Source: Sphingomonas xinjiangensis
Lineage (GTDB): Bacteria; Pseudomonadota; Alphaproteobacteria; Sphingomonadales; Sphingomonadaceae
Assembly (NCBI RefSeq): GCF_014199255.1
Contig: NZ_JACIJF010000015.1
Coordinates: 1-64,000 of the forward strand
Direction of reading: 5' to 3'
DNA: 64,000 nucleotides
Shown one piece after another: positions 1 through 8,832 of the stretch. The position numbers and the translations under genes are program-made. The notes under the pieces were generated by a model that had not been told where the DNA came from, made no database searches, and saw nothing but the letters and a program-made list of their open reading frames with translations. How positions within the stretch are numbered: position 1 is the stretch's first letter; every line of letters begins with the position of its first letter.

Positions 1-322
1 TCATCTAAATCAACAATGTCAAAGAGCCGACAAAAACCGACGCCCAGTCGAACCCTACTTTCGTGGGGCCCCTTGGCGCCGTCTATGTGGTGACCTTCCG
101 AAGCGCTCCGTTTCAGCGGTGCGCCCCGTCGGTGAGCAGCCATATATGGGGGGAGTTTGACGCCGTCAACGCCCCGCCACAACTTTCTGTCTTTTTTCCG
201 CAACCAAACTGCAAAACCAACGGTTTTCTGCCCGTTCTGCCTGCATCACCGCGCGCCGCAGGGGCATCGGAACGGGTGAATCAAAGCAGAACCATCCCCG
301 AATCGTGCGAATGAGAGGTCCC
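1..322. other. Non-coding stretch at left edge
   Basis: No convincing gene is visible here. The only open frame on the plus strand has no ribosome binding site and reads like random translation. The region is less GC-rich than the genes that follow and presumably holds the promoter of the Nudix hydrolase gene and the end of whatever lies to the left. Confidence 0.5.
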
Positions 323-805
323 ATGCCCAAGCGAAGCGCCGGAATCCTGCTCTACCGCCGGCTTGAAGGCGTGGTGCAGGTGCTACTCGTGCATCCGGGC
401 GGGCCGTTCTGGCGCAACAAGGATGTGGGCGCTTGGCAAATCCCCAAGGGCGAGATCGAAGCGGATGAAGCACCGCTGCGCGCCGCGCTTCGCGAAGTGG
501 CGGAGGAGATTGGCGTCGCCGTCGCCGGAACGCCCTGCCCGCTGGGCACGATCCGCCAGGCCGGCGGAAAGATCGTCGAAGCGTTTCTCGCCAAGCAGGA
601 TGTGGATGTCGCCGCGATCCGCAGCATCACCTTCGAGATGGAATGGCCGCCGAGAAGCGGCAAGCGCGCCGCCTTCCCGGAGGTGGACTCGGCCCGCTGG
701 CTTGGACTGGATGAAGCCGAGGCGGTGATCCTGGCTAGTCAGCGGCCTCTGATCGACGCCGCGCGCAGGCTGTTGGAGAAGAACCAAGCGAGGCACCACA
801 GCTAG
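323..805 (+). CDS. Nudix hydrolase
   Basis: A 160-residue Nudix-fold pyrophosphohydrolase, expected to cleave X-linked nucleoside diphosphates in the cytoplasm. The full Nudix box is present at residues 43-65: G, five residues, E, seven residues, then REVAEEIGV, which supplies the metal-binding glutamates. In-frame GTG (305) and ATG (311) codons lie upstream, but the ATG at 323 has an AGAGG element about five bases before it and begins the conserved strand MPKRSAGILLYR, so it was chosen. The substrate cannot be read from the sequence. It converges on the fuconate dehydratase gene, with a shared hairpin at the junction. Confidence 0.9.
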   Translation: MPKRSAGILLYRRLEGVVQVLLVHPGGPFWRNKDVGAWQIPKGEIEADEAPLRAALREVAEEIGVAVAGTPCPLGTIRQAGGKIVEAFLAKQDVDVAAIRSITFEMEWPPRSGKRAAFPEVDSARWLGLDEAEAVILASQRPLIDAARRLLEKNQARHHS

Positions 806-815
806 CGGTGCCTCG
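789..815. terminator. Hairpin between convergent genes
   Basis: A perfect 9-bp stem (789-797 with 807-815) and a 9-base loop overlap the end of the Nudix gene and lie just before the stop of the convergent fuconate dehydratase gene. There is no strong T-tract, so a bidirectional terminator is plausible but not certain. Confidence 0.5.
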
Positions 816-826
816 CCATGAGGGCG

Positions 827-2116
827 TCAGGCTGCGGAAGCGCCCTGCCAGGTATAGGCCGCGATCGACTCCGGCTTCATTTCGATCGAGAAGCCCGGCG
901 CCTGGGGCGGCATATATGCGCCGCCTTCCACCACGCACGGCTCGACGAAATGCTCATGGAGATGGTCGACATATTCGGCGACGCGGCCCTCGGTGGTCCC
1001 CGAGAAACACAGATAGTCGATCATCGACAGGTGCTGGACATATTCGCACAAGCCGACACCGCCGGCATGCGGGCACACCGCCAGCTCGTACTTGGCCGCC
1101 ATCAGCAGCACCGCGAGGATCTCGTTGACGCCGCCCAGCCGGCACGCGTCGATCTGCACCACGTCGATCGCCTCGCGCATGATGAACTGTTTGAACAGCA
1201 CCCGGTTCTGGCACATCTCGCCGGTCGCGACCTGGATCGGCAGCACCGCCTCGCGGATCGCGCGATGCCCCTCGACATCGTCGGGGCTGGTCGGCTCCTC
1301 GATGAACCAGGGTTTGGCGAAGGCGAGCGCCTGGACATGGTCGATCGCTTCGCCGACTTCCCACACCTGGTTGGCGTCGATCATAAGCTTGCGGTCAGGG
1401 CCTATCGCGTCGCGGGCGATGCCTACGCGGCGGATATCGTCCTCGAGCGAGCGGCCGACCTTGAGCTTCACATGGTTGAAGCCCTCGGCCACCGCCTCAT
1501 GGCATAGCCGCGCGAGCTTCTCGTCCGAATAGCCCAGCCACCCGGCCGAGGTGGTGTAGCAGGGATAACCGTTGGCCTCGAGTGTGGCGAAGCGCTCCGC
1601 CCTGCCCGCCATCCGCTTCGTGAGCAGCGCCACCGCCTCGTCGGGGGTGATGCAATCGGTGATGTAGCGGAAATCGATCAGCCCCACGATCTGCTCGGGC
1701 GTCATCTCGCCGATCAGCCGCCACAACGGTTTGCCCTCGGCCTTGGCCCACAGGTCCCAGACAGCGTTGACCACCGCGCCGGTGGCAAGATGGATCACGC
1801 CCTTTTCCGGGCCGATCCAGCGCAGTTGGCTGTCGCCGGTGATGTGCCGCCAGAAACGGCCGGCATCTTCCTTGACCCAGTCGAGATCCAGCCCCTCGAC
1901 GAGCGGCGCGAGCGCCCGGATCGCCGCACAGCAAATGTCGTTGCCGCGCCCGATGGTGAAGGTCAGGCCATGCCCCACCAGCCCAGGCTGGTCGGTCTCC
2001 AGCATGCAATAGGCGGCCGAGTAATCCGGGTCCGGGTTCATCGCGTCGGAGCCGTCGAGCTGCTGCGAGGTTGGGAAGCGGATGTCGACGACGCGAAGCT
2101 TGGTGATCTTGGTCAT
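827..2116 (-). CDS. fucD: L-fuconate dehydratase
   Basis: A 429-residue enolase-superfamily enzyme predicted to dehydrate L-fuconate to 2-keto-3-deoxy-L-fuconate. The mandelate racemase-type active site is complete: the KLK motif with Lys219, metal-ligand acidic residues at Asp247, Glu273 and Glu300 (in MIDAN, IEEP and TGEM), and the catalytic His350 in PHAGG. These positions and the length match the characterised Xanthomonas campestris enzyme to within about one residue (known family). The ATG at 2116 is preferred to an upstream in-frame codon at 2179 because MTKITKLRVVDIRFP is the usual family N-terminus. It is transcribed away from the rest of the fucose genes, divergent from the mutarotase. 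Confidence 0.9.
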   Translation of the reverse strand: MTKITKLRVVDIRFPTSQQLDGSDAMNPDPDYSAAYCMLETDQPGLVGHGLTFTIGRGNDICCAAIRALAPLVEGLDLDWVKEDAGRFWRHITGDSQLRWIGPEKGVIHLATGAVVNAVWDLWAKAEGKPLWRLIGEMTPEQIVGLIDFRYITDCITPDEAVALLTKRMAGRAERFATLEANGYPCYTTSAGWLGYSDEKLARLCHEAVAEGFNHVKLKVGRSLEDDIRRVGIARDAIGPDRKLMIDANQVWEVGEAIDHVQALAFAKPWFIEEPTSPDDVEGHRAIREAVLPIQVATGEMCQNRVLFKQFIMREAIDVVQIDACRLGGVNEILAVLLMAAKYELAVCPHAGGVGLCEYVQHLSMIDYLCFSGTTEGRVAEYVDHLHEHFVEPCVVEGGAYMPPQAPGFSIEMKPESIAAYTWQGASAA

Positions 2117-2363
2117 CGCGGCGTGACAGCCTTGAACCGGATATGCGCCATGTGCAGCATCGACTGATTGTCCCCTCATTGGCCGCTACCCCATGGCGCG
2201 GCATTTTGTCTTAATGTCACCGTAGTTCGCTAGTGCTCATTGTTTTCATATGTGTGAACAATGGCTGGCGCAAGCGCGTCGATATGCTATTCGCTCCCGT
2301 CACCAAGACCATGGCCAACATGGCTGACAAGGAGATTTCGATGCTCAAAAAGTTCGCACCACG

Positions 2364-2696
2364 ATGAGCCGCCGGCTGTGCTTTGCGCTCGACCTGGTCG
2401 ACGACGCCGCGCTGATCGCCGAATATGAAGCGCGCCATCGTCCCGGCGCGGTCTGGCCCGGGGTCATGGCGCATATCTACGCGCAAGGTTTCGAGGCGAT
2501 GGAGATCTGGCGCACGGCCGATCGGCTGGTGATGATCGCCGATGTCGCCGACGATTTCCCCCGCGCCGTGACTCCGCCGCCTGAGAATGCGGCTTGGGAG
2601 GATCTGATGTGGAAGTTCCAGAAGCCGCTCGCCCATGCCGCCGCGGGCGAGAAATGGGTGCCGATGCAGCGCATCTTCAGCTTGGACGAACGATGA
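2364..2696 (+). CDS. L-rhamnose/L-fucose mutarotase family protein
   Basis: A 110-residue protein of the L-rhamnose mutarotase (RhaM/DUF718) family, which interconverts sugar anomers. The family core is visible as a strand (CFALDL), YEARH, VWPGVMAHI near residues 30-40, IWR, and a C-terminal KWVPMQRIF segment. It is the first gene of a plus-strand run whose second gene (fucose dehydrogenase) starts inside its stop codon (ATGA), so the two are translationally coupled. Context points to supplying the correct anomer of L-fucose to the dehydrogenase; rhamnose specificity cannot be excluded from sequence alone. Confidence 0.85.
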   Translation: MSRRLCFALDLVDDAALIAEYEARHRPGAVWPGVMAHIYAQGFEAMEIWRTADRLVMIADVADDFPRAVTPPPENAAWEDLMWKFQKPLAHAAAGEKWVPMQRIFSLDER

Positions 2697-3721
2697 GCCT
2701 AGAACGTCGGCCTCTGGGTTCATCGGGTCTTCGGATCCCCGCGCTGGGTTTCGGCGCCGCGCCGCTTGGCAATTTGTACCGCGCGATCCCCGATGCAGAA
2801 GCGCGTGACACGCTGAAGGCAGCGCTCCACCGAGGCCTCGAATATGTCGATACCGCCCCGCATTATGGCCTGGGCCTCAGCGAGCGCCGGGTCGGTGATG
2901 TGGTCCGCGGGCACCAGGCGACGATCTCCACCAAGGTCGGGCGCATCCTGTTCCCAGCTCCCAACGCCAACACGGGTATGGAACGCTATGGCTTCCGCAC
3001 GCCGATGCCGTTCGACGCACGCTTCGACTATAGCCATGACGGCATCCTGCGCTCGCATGAGGCGAGCCTTCAGCGCCTGGGGCTGGCACAGGTCGACATC
3101 GTCTACATCCACGACATTGGCCGGCTGACCCATGGCGACGCGCACCCGCACCACTGGCAGCAGCTGACGCAAGGCGGTGGGCTGCGCGCGCTCCGGCGGC
3201 TGCGCGACGAAGGCGCCGTCAAGGCGATCGGCGCCGGCGTCAACGAAGTCGCCATCTGCCTCGACCTGCTCGACCAGGCGCCGCTCGACGCCATCCTGCT
3301 GGCCGGGCGCTACACGCTGCTCGAGCAAGGCGCCCTCGACACGCTGTTCCCGCGTTGCGAGCAGACCGGCACGTCGATCGTGATCGGCGGCCCCTATAAT
3401 TCCGGCATCCTGGCGGGCGGCGCGCAGCCGGTACGGCACTATGACTATGCGCCGCCCCCACCGGCAGTGCTGGACAAAGCCGAGGGTATCGCGGCGGTCT
3501 GTGCGCGCCACGGCGTGCCGCTTGGCGCCGCCGCCCTACAATTCGCCATGGCCCACCCGCTGGTGGCGAGCGTCATCCCCGGATTAGCAAGCGTGAAGGA
3601 AGTGCACGAAACCATGGACCGCACCGCACAGGACATCCCCGCCGACCTTTGGACCGAGCTGAAACAGGCTGGCCTGCTCGCCCCCCACGCTCCCACGCCC
3701 GTGCGGGAAGTAGCGGCATGA
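2693..3721 (+). CDS. Aldo/keto reductase, L-fucose (D-threo-aldose) dehydrogenase
   Basis: A 342-residue aldo/keto reductase predicted to oxidise L-fucose to L-fuconolactone with NAD(P)+. The AKR catalytic tetrad is present: Asp and Tyr in VDTAPHYG (about residues 50-57), Lys in STKVGR, and His in IVYIHD. The ATG at 2693 overlaps the mutarotase stop; the longer upstream extension reads through that gene in another frame and is rejected. The following SDR gene again starts in an ATGA overlap. Family plus context (mutarotase, lactonase, fuconate dehydratase) support the D-threo-aldose 1-dehydrogenase assignment (EC 1.1.1.122). Confidence 0.87.
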   Translation: MSLERRPLGSSGLRIPALGFGAAPLGNLYRAIPDAEARDTLKAALHRGLEYVDTAPHYGLGLSERRVGDVVRGHQATISTKVGRILFPAPNANTGMERYGFRTPMPFDARFDYSHDGILRSHEASLQRLGLAQVDIVYIHDIGRLTHGDAHPHHWQQLTQGGGLRALRRLRDEGAVKAIGAGVNEVAICLDLLDQAPLDAILLAGRYTLLEQGALDTLFPRCEQTGTSIVIGGPYNSGILAGGAQPVRHYDYAPPPPAVLDKAEGIAAVCARHGVPLGAAALQFAMAHPLVASVIPGLASVKEVHETMDRTAQDIPADLWTELKQAGLLAPHAPTPVREVAA

Positions 3722-4446
3722 CCGGACGGCTTGCAGGAAAGACCGCGCTGATCACCGGCGCGGGCCAGGGCATCGGCCGCGCCACCGCCGAGCTGTTCGC
3801 GGCCCAGGGCGCGACGGTGTGGATGACCGATCGCGACCCGGCGTTGCTTGAAGGACTGCCCGGCGTTCACCGCGCACTCAACGTACTCGATCCGGAAGCG
3901 ATCCGGGCCGTGATCGCCGAAGCCGGCACGCTCGACATCCTGTTCAACTGCGCCGGTTTTGTCGCGGCGGGCACGATCCTGGACTGCGAGGAGGCGGACT
4001 GGTCCGTCTCGTTCGATCTGAACGTAACTGCCATGTACCGCACGATCCGCGCCGCGCTTCCGGCGATGGTCGCGGCAGGCCACGGCTCCATCGTCAACAT
4101 AGCCTCGGTCGCCAGCTCGATCACCGGCGTGCCGAACCGCTTCGCCTATGGCGCCTCCAAGGCGGCGGTGATCGGCCTCACCAAGTCGGTGGCGTCGGAT
4201 TTCGTCGCCAAGGGCGTGCGCTGCAATGCGATTTGCCCAGGTACCGTCGACACGCCTTCGCTGCACCAGCGCCTCCGCGACACCGGCGACTATGAAGGCG
4301 CCTGGGCCAGCTTCAAGGCGCGTCAGCCGATGGGTCGGGTCGGCGACCCGCAAGAGATCGCCGCCCTTGCCCTGTATCTCGCATCGGACGAATCCGCCTT
4401 CACTACCGGGCAGATCCACGTCGTCGATGGCGGCTGGACCACCTAG
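3718..4446 (+). CDS. SDR, 2-keto-3-deoxy-L-fuconate dehydrogenase
   Basis: A 242-residue classical short-chain dehydrogenase with the cofactor motif TGAGQGIG (residues 13-20) and the catalytic YxxxK at Tyr144/Lys148. It is strikingly similar to human DHRS6/BDH2 and to the Xanthomonas 2-keto-3-deoxy-L-fuconate dehydrogenase over stretches such as GFVAAGTILDCEE and CPGTVDTPSL (recognised from family knowledge). It would oxidise 2-keto-3-deoxy-L-fuconate to the 2,4-diketo compound. The start overlaps the preceding stop as ATGA. Its stop overlaps the convergent stop of the iclR-type gene by three bases. Confidence 0.88.
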   Translation: MTGRLAGKTALITGAGQGIGRATAELFAAQGATVWMTDRDPALLEGLPGVHRALNVLDPEAIRAVIAEAGTLDILFNCAGFVAAGTILDCEEADWSVSFDLNVTAMYRTIRAALPAMVAAGHGSIVNIASVASSITGVPNRFAYGASKAAVIGLTKSVASDFVAKGVRCNAICPGTVDTPSLHQRLRDTGDYEGAWASFKARQPMGRVGDPQEIAALALYLASDESAFTTGQIHVVDGGWTT

Positions 4447-5249
4447 ACCCGCCCGTCACCTTCGACCAGCTGGTCCGATATCCGGTCTGCGGCCTCCCGC
4501 ACCAGAACCGCCGTGTCCTTGACCGAAGGCGATGGCTCCAGCTTCTTGAGATACGGAACGGTGAGCGCGGCCGCGGCGATGCCGCCGCGCATCACCGGCG
4601 CCGAAATGTCGGTCACGCCTGCCACGGACTGGCTGGGGGTGAGTTCCACATGCCGCTCCCGGACGCTTTCGGCATGGGCGCGGAACGCCGCGAGTTCCTC
4701 TTGGCTCGGCTGCGGGTCGAGCTGCGCTTCCCAGCGCCGTCGCACATCGGCTGGCTGAAACGCATACAGCACCGCGCCCGACGCGGCCTGCATCAACGGG
4801 CGACGATAGCCGACGCGGACCGAAAAGCCGAGCTGTTCGCCTGATTCCATCCGCGCCACCACCACCATCTCGCCCCGCGTGTGCAGCGCCAGATGGCACG
4901 ATTGGCCTGCCGATGCGGCAAGCTCGCGCATGACCGGCAGCGCCAGTTCGATCAGGTTCCTGGTTCGCGGCTGCTGCATGCCCAGCGAGAACAGCCGGTC
5001 CGTCAGCCGGTACCCCTCGTTCGACGGGTCCGGCTCGATATAACCGCGATGTTCCAGCACCTGCACCATCCGGAACAGCTCACCATGCGAGCGCCCAAGG
5101 CTGTTGACGATCCGTGTCAGCGTCATCGGCCGCGGCTCGGTAGCCAGCAGCTCCAGGATATCGAGTCCTTTTTCGAGCGCCGGCGCCCGGTATTTGGGAT
5201 CGACCTCCACTTCCCCCTTGTTCAAGCCCCTCTCCCTCTTGCTTTGCAC
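4443..5249 (-). CDS. IclR-family transcriptional regulator
   Basis: A 268-residue regulator with an N-terminal winged helix-turn-helix (about residues 25-85: LEKGLDILELLA, LTRIVNSLGRSHGELFRMVQ) and a C-terminal IclR effector-binding domain (SCHLALHTRGEMVVVARME onward). It sits in the middle of the L-fucose genes, convergent with the upstream dehydrogenase genes and divergent from the SGNH/fucP/lactonase genes, and so is the obvious candidate local regulator, probably responding to an acid intermediate (inference). The start is uncertain: the GTG at 5249 lacks a good ribosome binding site, whereas a TTG at 5225 lies behind a purine-rich AGAGGGAGAGGGG. Confidence 0.88.
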   Translation of the reverse strand: MQSKRERGLNKGEVEVDPKYRAPALEKGLDILELLATEPRPMTLTRIVNSLGRSHGELFRMVQVLEHRGYIEPDPSNEGYRLTDRLFSLGMQQPRTRNLIELALPVMRELAASAGQSCHLALHTRGEMVVVARMESGEQLGFSVRVGYRRPLMQAASGAVLYAFQPADVRRRWEAQLDPQPSQEELAAFRAHAESVRERHVELTPSQSVAGVTDISAPVMRGGIAAAALTVPYLKKLEPSPSVKDTAVLVREAADRISDQLVEGDGRV

Positions 5250-5418
5250 CGGTGTATCCGCCCGCTCGCGATTAATGAAGGCCCGGATCGATTACCGGTG
5301 CAACGTTCACCAGTGAATGTTCTCTTTATCTGCGGATCATCTTGCGCGTAGAGTATCGCCGCTGGGTCAGATAAGTGCGGACCACAAACCGCATACAGCC
5401 CGCAGGAGAGCGATCACC

Positions 5419-6222
5419 ATGGAACGGCACCCTTCCCTTTTCACCTGCGCGCTGCTCCTGAGCCTGGGCGCCACCCCCGTAGCGGCACAGACCCTGGTTC
5501 CGGGCGATCCGTACGCCGATGATCCCGTCGGCATCGTCGCCGATCCGTGCCCGCGTCATCCGCCCGTGGCGGGCCAGGACAGGCAGCTGTCGAACCTCCA
5601 CATGCTTACGCGCGACTTCGGCCAGCTCTGCCGCTACCGCGACGCGAACGCCGCGCTGAAGGGCCAGCCGGTTCGCGTCGTCTTCATCGGCGATTCGATC
5701 ACCGATGGCTGGATCGACAAAGACCCTGGTTTCTTCCGAAACGGCTTGGTCGACCGCGGCATCGGCGGCCAGACCACGCCGCAGATGCTGGTCCGCTTCC
5801 GCCAGGATGTTATCGACCTGCGCCCGCAGGCCGTGCACATCATGGCCGGCACCAACGACGTGGCTGGCAATACCGGTCCCGCGACCATGGAAACAGTGCA
5901 GGGCAATATCCGCAGCATGGCCGAACTGGCGCGAGCCAACGGGATCAAGGTCATCCTGGCCTCGATTCCTCCCGCCGGCGAGTTCCCTTGGGCCAAGGAC
6001 AAGCGGCCGGTGCCGCAGATCGCGGCGATGAACCTGTGGCTGCGTGGCTACGCCGCGCAGAACCGCTTCACCTTCGTCGATTATCATCGGGCAATGGCGC
6101 TTCCGAGCGGCGCGATGAAGCCGGGCTTGGCGAGCGACGGTGTCCACCCAACGGCCCAAGGGTATGCGGTCATGGCGCCGCTGGCGCTGGCGGCGATCGC
6201 AAAGACGCTGGGGCGCAACTGA
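5419..6222 (+). CDS. Secreted SGNH/GDSL hydrolase
   Basis: A 267-residue SGNH-fold esterase with a typical signal peptide (hydrophobic core ALLLSLGATPVAAQ ending near residue 24), so it is periplasmic or secreted. The four SGNH blocks are visible: GDSIT with nucleophile Ser93, GGQTT, GTND, and DGVHP with Asp240 and His243. AGGAGAG lies eight bases before the ATG. Its position just upstream of fucP and the fuconolactonase gene suggests it de-esterifies a fucose-containing glycan or oligosaccharide, but the substrate is inferred from context only. No fucosidase gene is visible in the window. Confidence 0.87.
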   Translation: MERHPSLFTCALLLSLGATPVAAQTLVPGDPYADDPVGIVADPCPRHPPVAGQDRQLSNLHMLTRDFGQLCRYRDANAALKGQPVRVVFIGDSITDGWIDKDPGFFRNGLVDRGIGGQTTPQMLVRFRQDVIDLRPQAVHIMAGTNDVAGNTGPATMETVQGNIRSMAELARANGIKVILASIPPAGEFPWAKDKRPVPQIAAMNLWLRGYAAQNRFTFVDYHRAMALPSGAMKPGLASDGVHPTAQGYAVMAPLALAAIAKTLGRN

Positions 6223-6277
6223 TAACCATGCCGACGTCCAACAATCGCGGCCGCATCACAGAACGAGGAACACACGC

Positions 6278-7549
6278 ATGACCGAGACGAGCCGCCGGAC
6301 CAAGCGGGCCGCGCCGCTGCCCTTCGTCCTGATCGTTGCACTGTTCTTCCTGTGGGGTGTCGCGAACAACCTGAACGATGTGCTGATCGCGCATTTCAAA
6401 AAGCTGTTCACACTGACCGATCTGCGCGCGGGGCTTGTTCAGTCGGCCTTCTACCTCGGCTATTTCTGTCTCGCGATCCCCGCGGCGTTGTTCATGCGGG
6501 CAAAGGGCTATCGCGCCGCCGTGCTGCTCGGCCTCTGCCTCTACGCACTGGGTGCCTTGCTGTTCTGGCCTGCCGCCAGCGCGCAGAGCTACCCCTTCTT
6601 CCTGACCGCGCTGTTCGTCATCGCCAGCGGCCTCGCCTTCCTCGAAACCTCGGCCAATCCGCTGATCGCGCGGCTGGGCTCGCCTGAGACCGCGTCGCGC
6701 CGTCTCAATCTCGCCCAGGCGTTCAACCCGCTCGGCTCGATCGCCGGTGTGGTCCTCGGCAGCCAGTTCATCCTCTCAGGCGTGGAAATCTCGCCCGAAC
6801 AGATGGCGGCGATGACGCCCGACGCGCTGACCAGCTTCCGCGCTGCTGAGGCTGCCGCGGTGCAGATGCCGTATCTGGTGATCGGCGTCGGCGTGCTCCT
6901 CTGGGCGCTGCTTATCCGCCTCACCCCCTTCCCCGCCGTCGCCACCGATCGCGAAGTCGAGGAAGGCGTCGGCGCCGGCAGTGATTTCGCCGCACTGTTG
7001 CGCAATCGCCGCGTGCTCGGCGGCGTGGCCGCTCAGTTCTTCTATGTGGGGGCACAGGTCGGCATCTGGAGCTTCCTGATCCGCTATTCGCAGGTCGCCG
7101 TCCCCGGCACGACTGAGATCGAGGCGGCCGGCTACCTCACTCTTTCCCTCGTGCTGTTCATGGTCGGGCGCTTCGCCGGCGCCGCGCTGATGAGCCGCCT
7201 GCCCGCGCTCCTCCTCCTCGCCGGCTTCGCCGCTACGGCGGGCCTGCTCTGCATCGTCGCGGCTCTGGTCGGCGGCCAGGTGGGGATCGGCGCGCTGGTG
7301 CTCAGCAGCTTCTTCATGTCGATCATGTACCCGACGATCTTCGCTGAATCGGTGCACGGGCTCGGTCCGCGGACCAAGTCCGCCTCCGCGCTGCTCGTCA
7401 TGGCGATCGTCGGCGGCGCGGCCTTTCCCGCTATCATGGGCGTCGTCTCGGACGCGAGCGGATCGATGGTCAACGCCATGCTCGTGCCGGCGCTCTGCTT
7501 CCTGGTGGTACTGCTCTTCGCATTGCGCTCGCGGCGGCGCGCGGCATGA
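6278..7549 (+). CDS. fucP: L-fucose:H+ symporter
   Basis: A 423-residue major facilitator superfamily permease of the FucP type with about twelve hydrophobic segments. The N-terminal block FVLIVALFFLWGVANNLND is a hallmark of FucP-like sugar:proton symporters in the inner membrane, as is FLETSANPLIARLG in the N-terminal half. The ATG at 6278 follows CGAGGA by a normal spacing; upstream in-frame codons overlap the SGNH gene. Its stop overlaps the start of the lactonase gene (ATGA). Together these two genes deliver and process fucose, consistent with the surrounding catabolic enzymes. Confidence 0.9.
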   Translation: MTETSRRTKRAAPLPFVLIVALFFLWGVANNLNDVLIAHFKKLFTLTDLRAGLVQSAFYLGYFCLAIPAALFMRAKGYRAAVLLGLCLYALGALLFWPAASAQSYPFFLTALFVIASGLAFLETSANPLIARLGSPETASRRLNLAQAFNPLGSIAGVVLGSQFILSGVEISPEQMAAMTPDALTSFRAAEAAAVQMPYLVIGVGVLLWALLIRLTPFPAVATDREVEEGVGAGSDFAALLRNRRVLGGVAAQFFYVGAQVGIWSFLIRYSQVAVPGTTEIEAAGYLTLSLVLFMVGRFAGAALMSRLPALLLLAGFAATAGLLCIVAALVGGQVGIGALVLSSFFMSIMYPTIFAESVHGLGPRTKSASALLVMAIVGGAAFPAIMGVVSDASGSMVNAMLVPALCFLVVLLFALRSRRRAA

Positions 7550-8313
7550 TCGACGCGCATGTCCATGTCTGGCAGCTTGGCCGGCATGGCTGCACGTGGC
7601 CGACGCCGGATCTTGCGGCGATCCATCACGACTTCACGCTGGCGGAGTATCCGGGAGCGGCTGAGGGGCTGATCCTGGTCCAGACACAGGAAGATCCGCG
7701 CGACACCGCCTGGCTCCTCGATCTTGCCGCGGACCCCCGAGTGCGCGGCGTAGTCGGCTGGGCCGATCTCGAGCATCCGGACAGCATCCCCAATCACCCC
7801 AAGCTGAAGGGCCTTCGCCCAATGGTGCAGGGGCGCGAAGCGGACTGGTACGACCGTCCCGAGCTGGCCACGGGCTTCGTGGCGATGGAAGCTGCCGGCC
7901 TGGTGCTCGACGCGCTGGTGCGTCCGATGCATCTGCCCTCGCTCGCCCGCCTGGCCGATCGCCACCCCGATCTGACGATCGTCATCGACCATGCCGCCAA
8001 GCCGGATTTCACGGACTTGAAGGGCTGGAGCGCAGACATGGCGGCATTGGCCACGCGGCCAAATGTCGCCTGCAAGCTGTCGGGTCTGCTGACCGAACGC
8101 AGGCCCGGCGATACCGATGACGCGCTTCGCCCAGCCGTCGACACCGTCTGGCGACACTTCGGCCCCGCGCGCCTCTTGTGGGGCAGCGACTGGCCGGTCG
8201 TCACCCTCGCAGCGCACTATGACGAATGGCTGGCGCTGGCCCGCAACCTGGTGCCGGCCGAACATCACGACGCAGTTTTCCGCGCTAATGCCGAGCGCCT
8301 GTACCGCCTCTGA
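7546..8313 (+). CDS. Amidohydrolase-2 family L-fuconolactonase
   Basis: A 255-residue amidohydrolase (TIM barrel metal-dependent hydrolase) predicted to open L-fuconolactone to L-fuconate. The N-terminal DAHVHVW motif gives His5 and His7, an internal VIDHAAKP contributes another metal/active-site His, and Asp215 in WGSDWPV is the conserved barrel-end Asp. The size and these motifs match the COG3618 lactonase group, which includes the fucose-pathway lactonases. Translation is probably coupled to fucP through an ATGA overlap. Confidence 0.88.
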   Translation: MIDAHVHVWQLGRHGCTWPTPDLAAIHHDFTLAEYPGAAEGLILVQTQEDPRDTAWLLDLAADPRVRGVVGWADLEHPDSIPNHPKLKGLRPMVQGREADWYDRPELATGFVAMEAAGLVLDALVRPMHLPSLARLADRHPDLTIVIDHAAKPDFTDLKGWSADMAALATRPNVACKLSGLLTERRPGDTDDALRPAVDTVWRHFGPARLLWGSDWPVVTLAAHYDEWLALARNLVPAEHHDAVFRANAERLYRL

Positions 8314-8343
8314 TCGGCGGAAGAAGCGTTTCCGGCTAAGCCC

Positions 8344-8829
8344 TCAGGAGCCCAGCAGCGCCGTCAGCTGCACCGGCGCAAAGCCATGAACATCCACGCC
8401 GACATCGAACTGCCGCGGCATCTGCTTCAGCCGGCCATGGCTATGCCCATGCAAGTTGATCGCCCCTTTGTGCTGCCCGTTCCAGGATCGGAACGGGTAA
8501 TGGCACAGCACCAGCCTGCGCCCATCCAGCTCAAGTTCGCGATAGTCGCCGACGCTCGCCCAGCCCCCGGCTTTGAGCACGGCATCGGGATCGTTGTTGC
8601 CGCGAATCAGATGCTTGGTGCCGTTCAGCTGATCCAGCAGCGCGGGCACGTCGCTCGCCTTGCGCGCCACGTCGCCCAGGTGCCAAACTTCGTCACCGAT
8701 TGCGACCGCCGCGTTCCACCGCGCGATCATCAGCGCGTCCATCTGAGCCGTGTCGGCAAAGTCGCGCTTCCAGATGTTGATCGTGCGGTGGTCGCCGAAG
8801 TGCGTGTCGGCGGTGAAGAATACCGCCAA
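8344..8829 (-). CDS. Calcineurin-like metallophosphoesterase
   Basis: A 161-residue metallophosphoesterase with all diagnostic metal-binding blocks: DTHFGD (Asp8, His10), HLGD, GNND, CHYP and GHSHG near residue 128. It is a minimal single-domain phosphodiesterase of unknown substrate. The only available start is a TTG at 8829: the same frame is closed by a TGA (8833-8835) one codon upstream, and no later start precedes the essential DTH motif. GGGTGA lies just upstream as a possible binding site. The in-frame TGA is the stop codon of the upstream small gene. Confidence 0.85.
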   Translation of the reverse strand: MAVFFTADTHFGDHRTINIWKRDFADTAQMDALMIARWNAAVAIGDEVWHLGDVARKASDVPALLDQLNGTKHLIRGNNDPDAVLKAGGWASVGDYRELELDGRRLVLCHYPFRSWNGQHKGAINLHGHSHGRLKQMPRQFDVGVDVHGFAPVQLTALLGS

Positions 8830-8832
8830 GGA

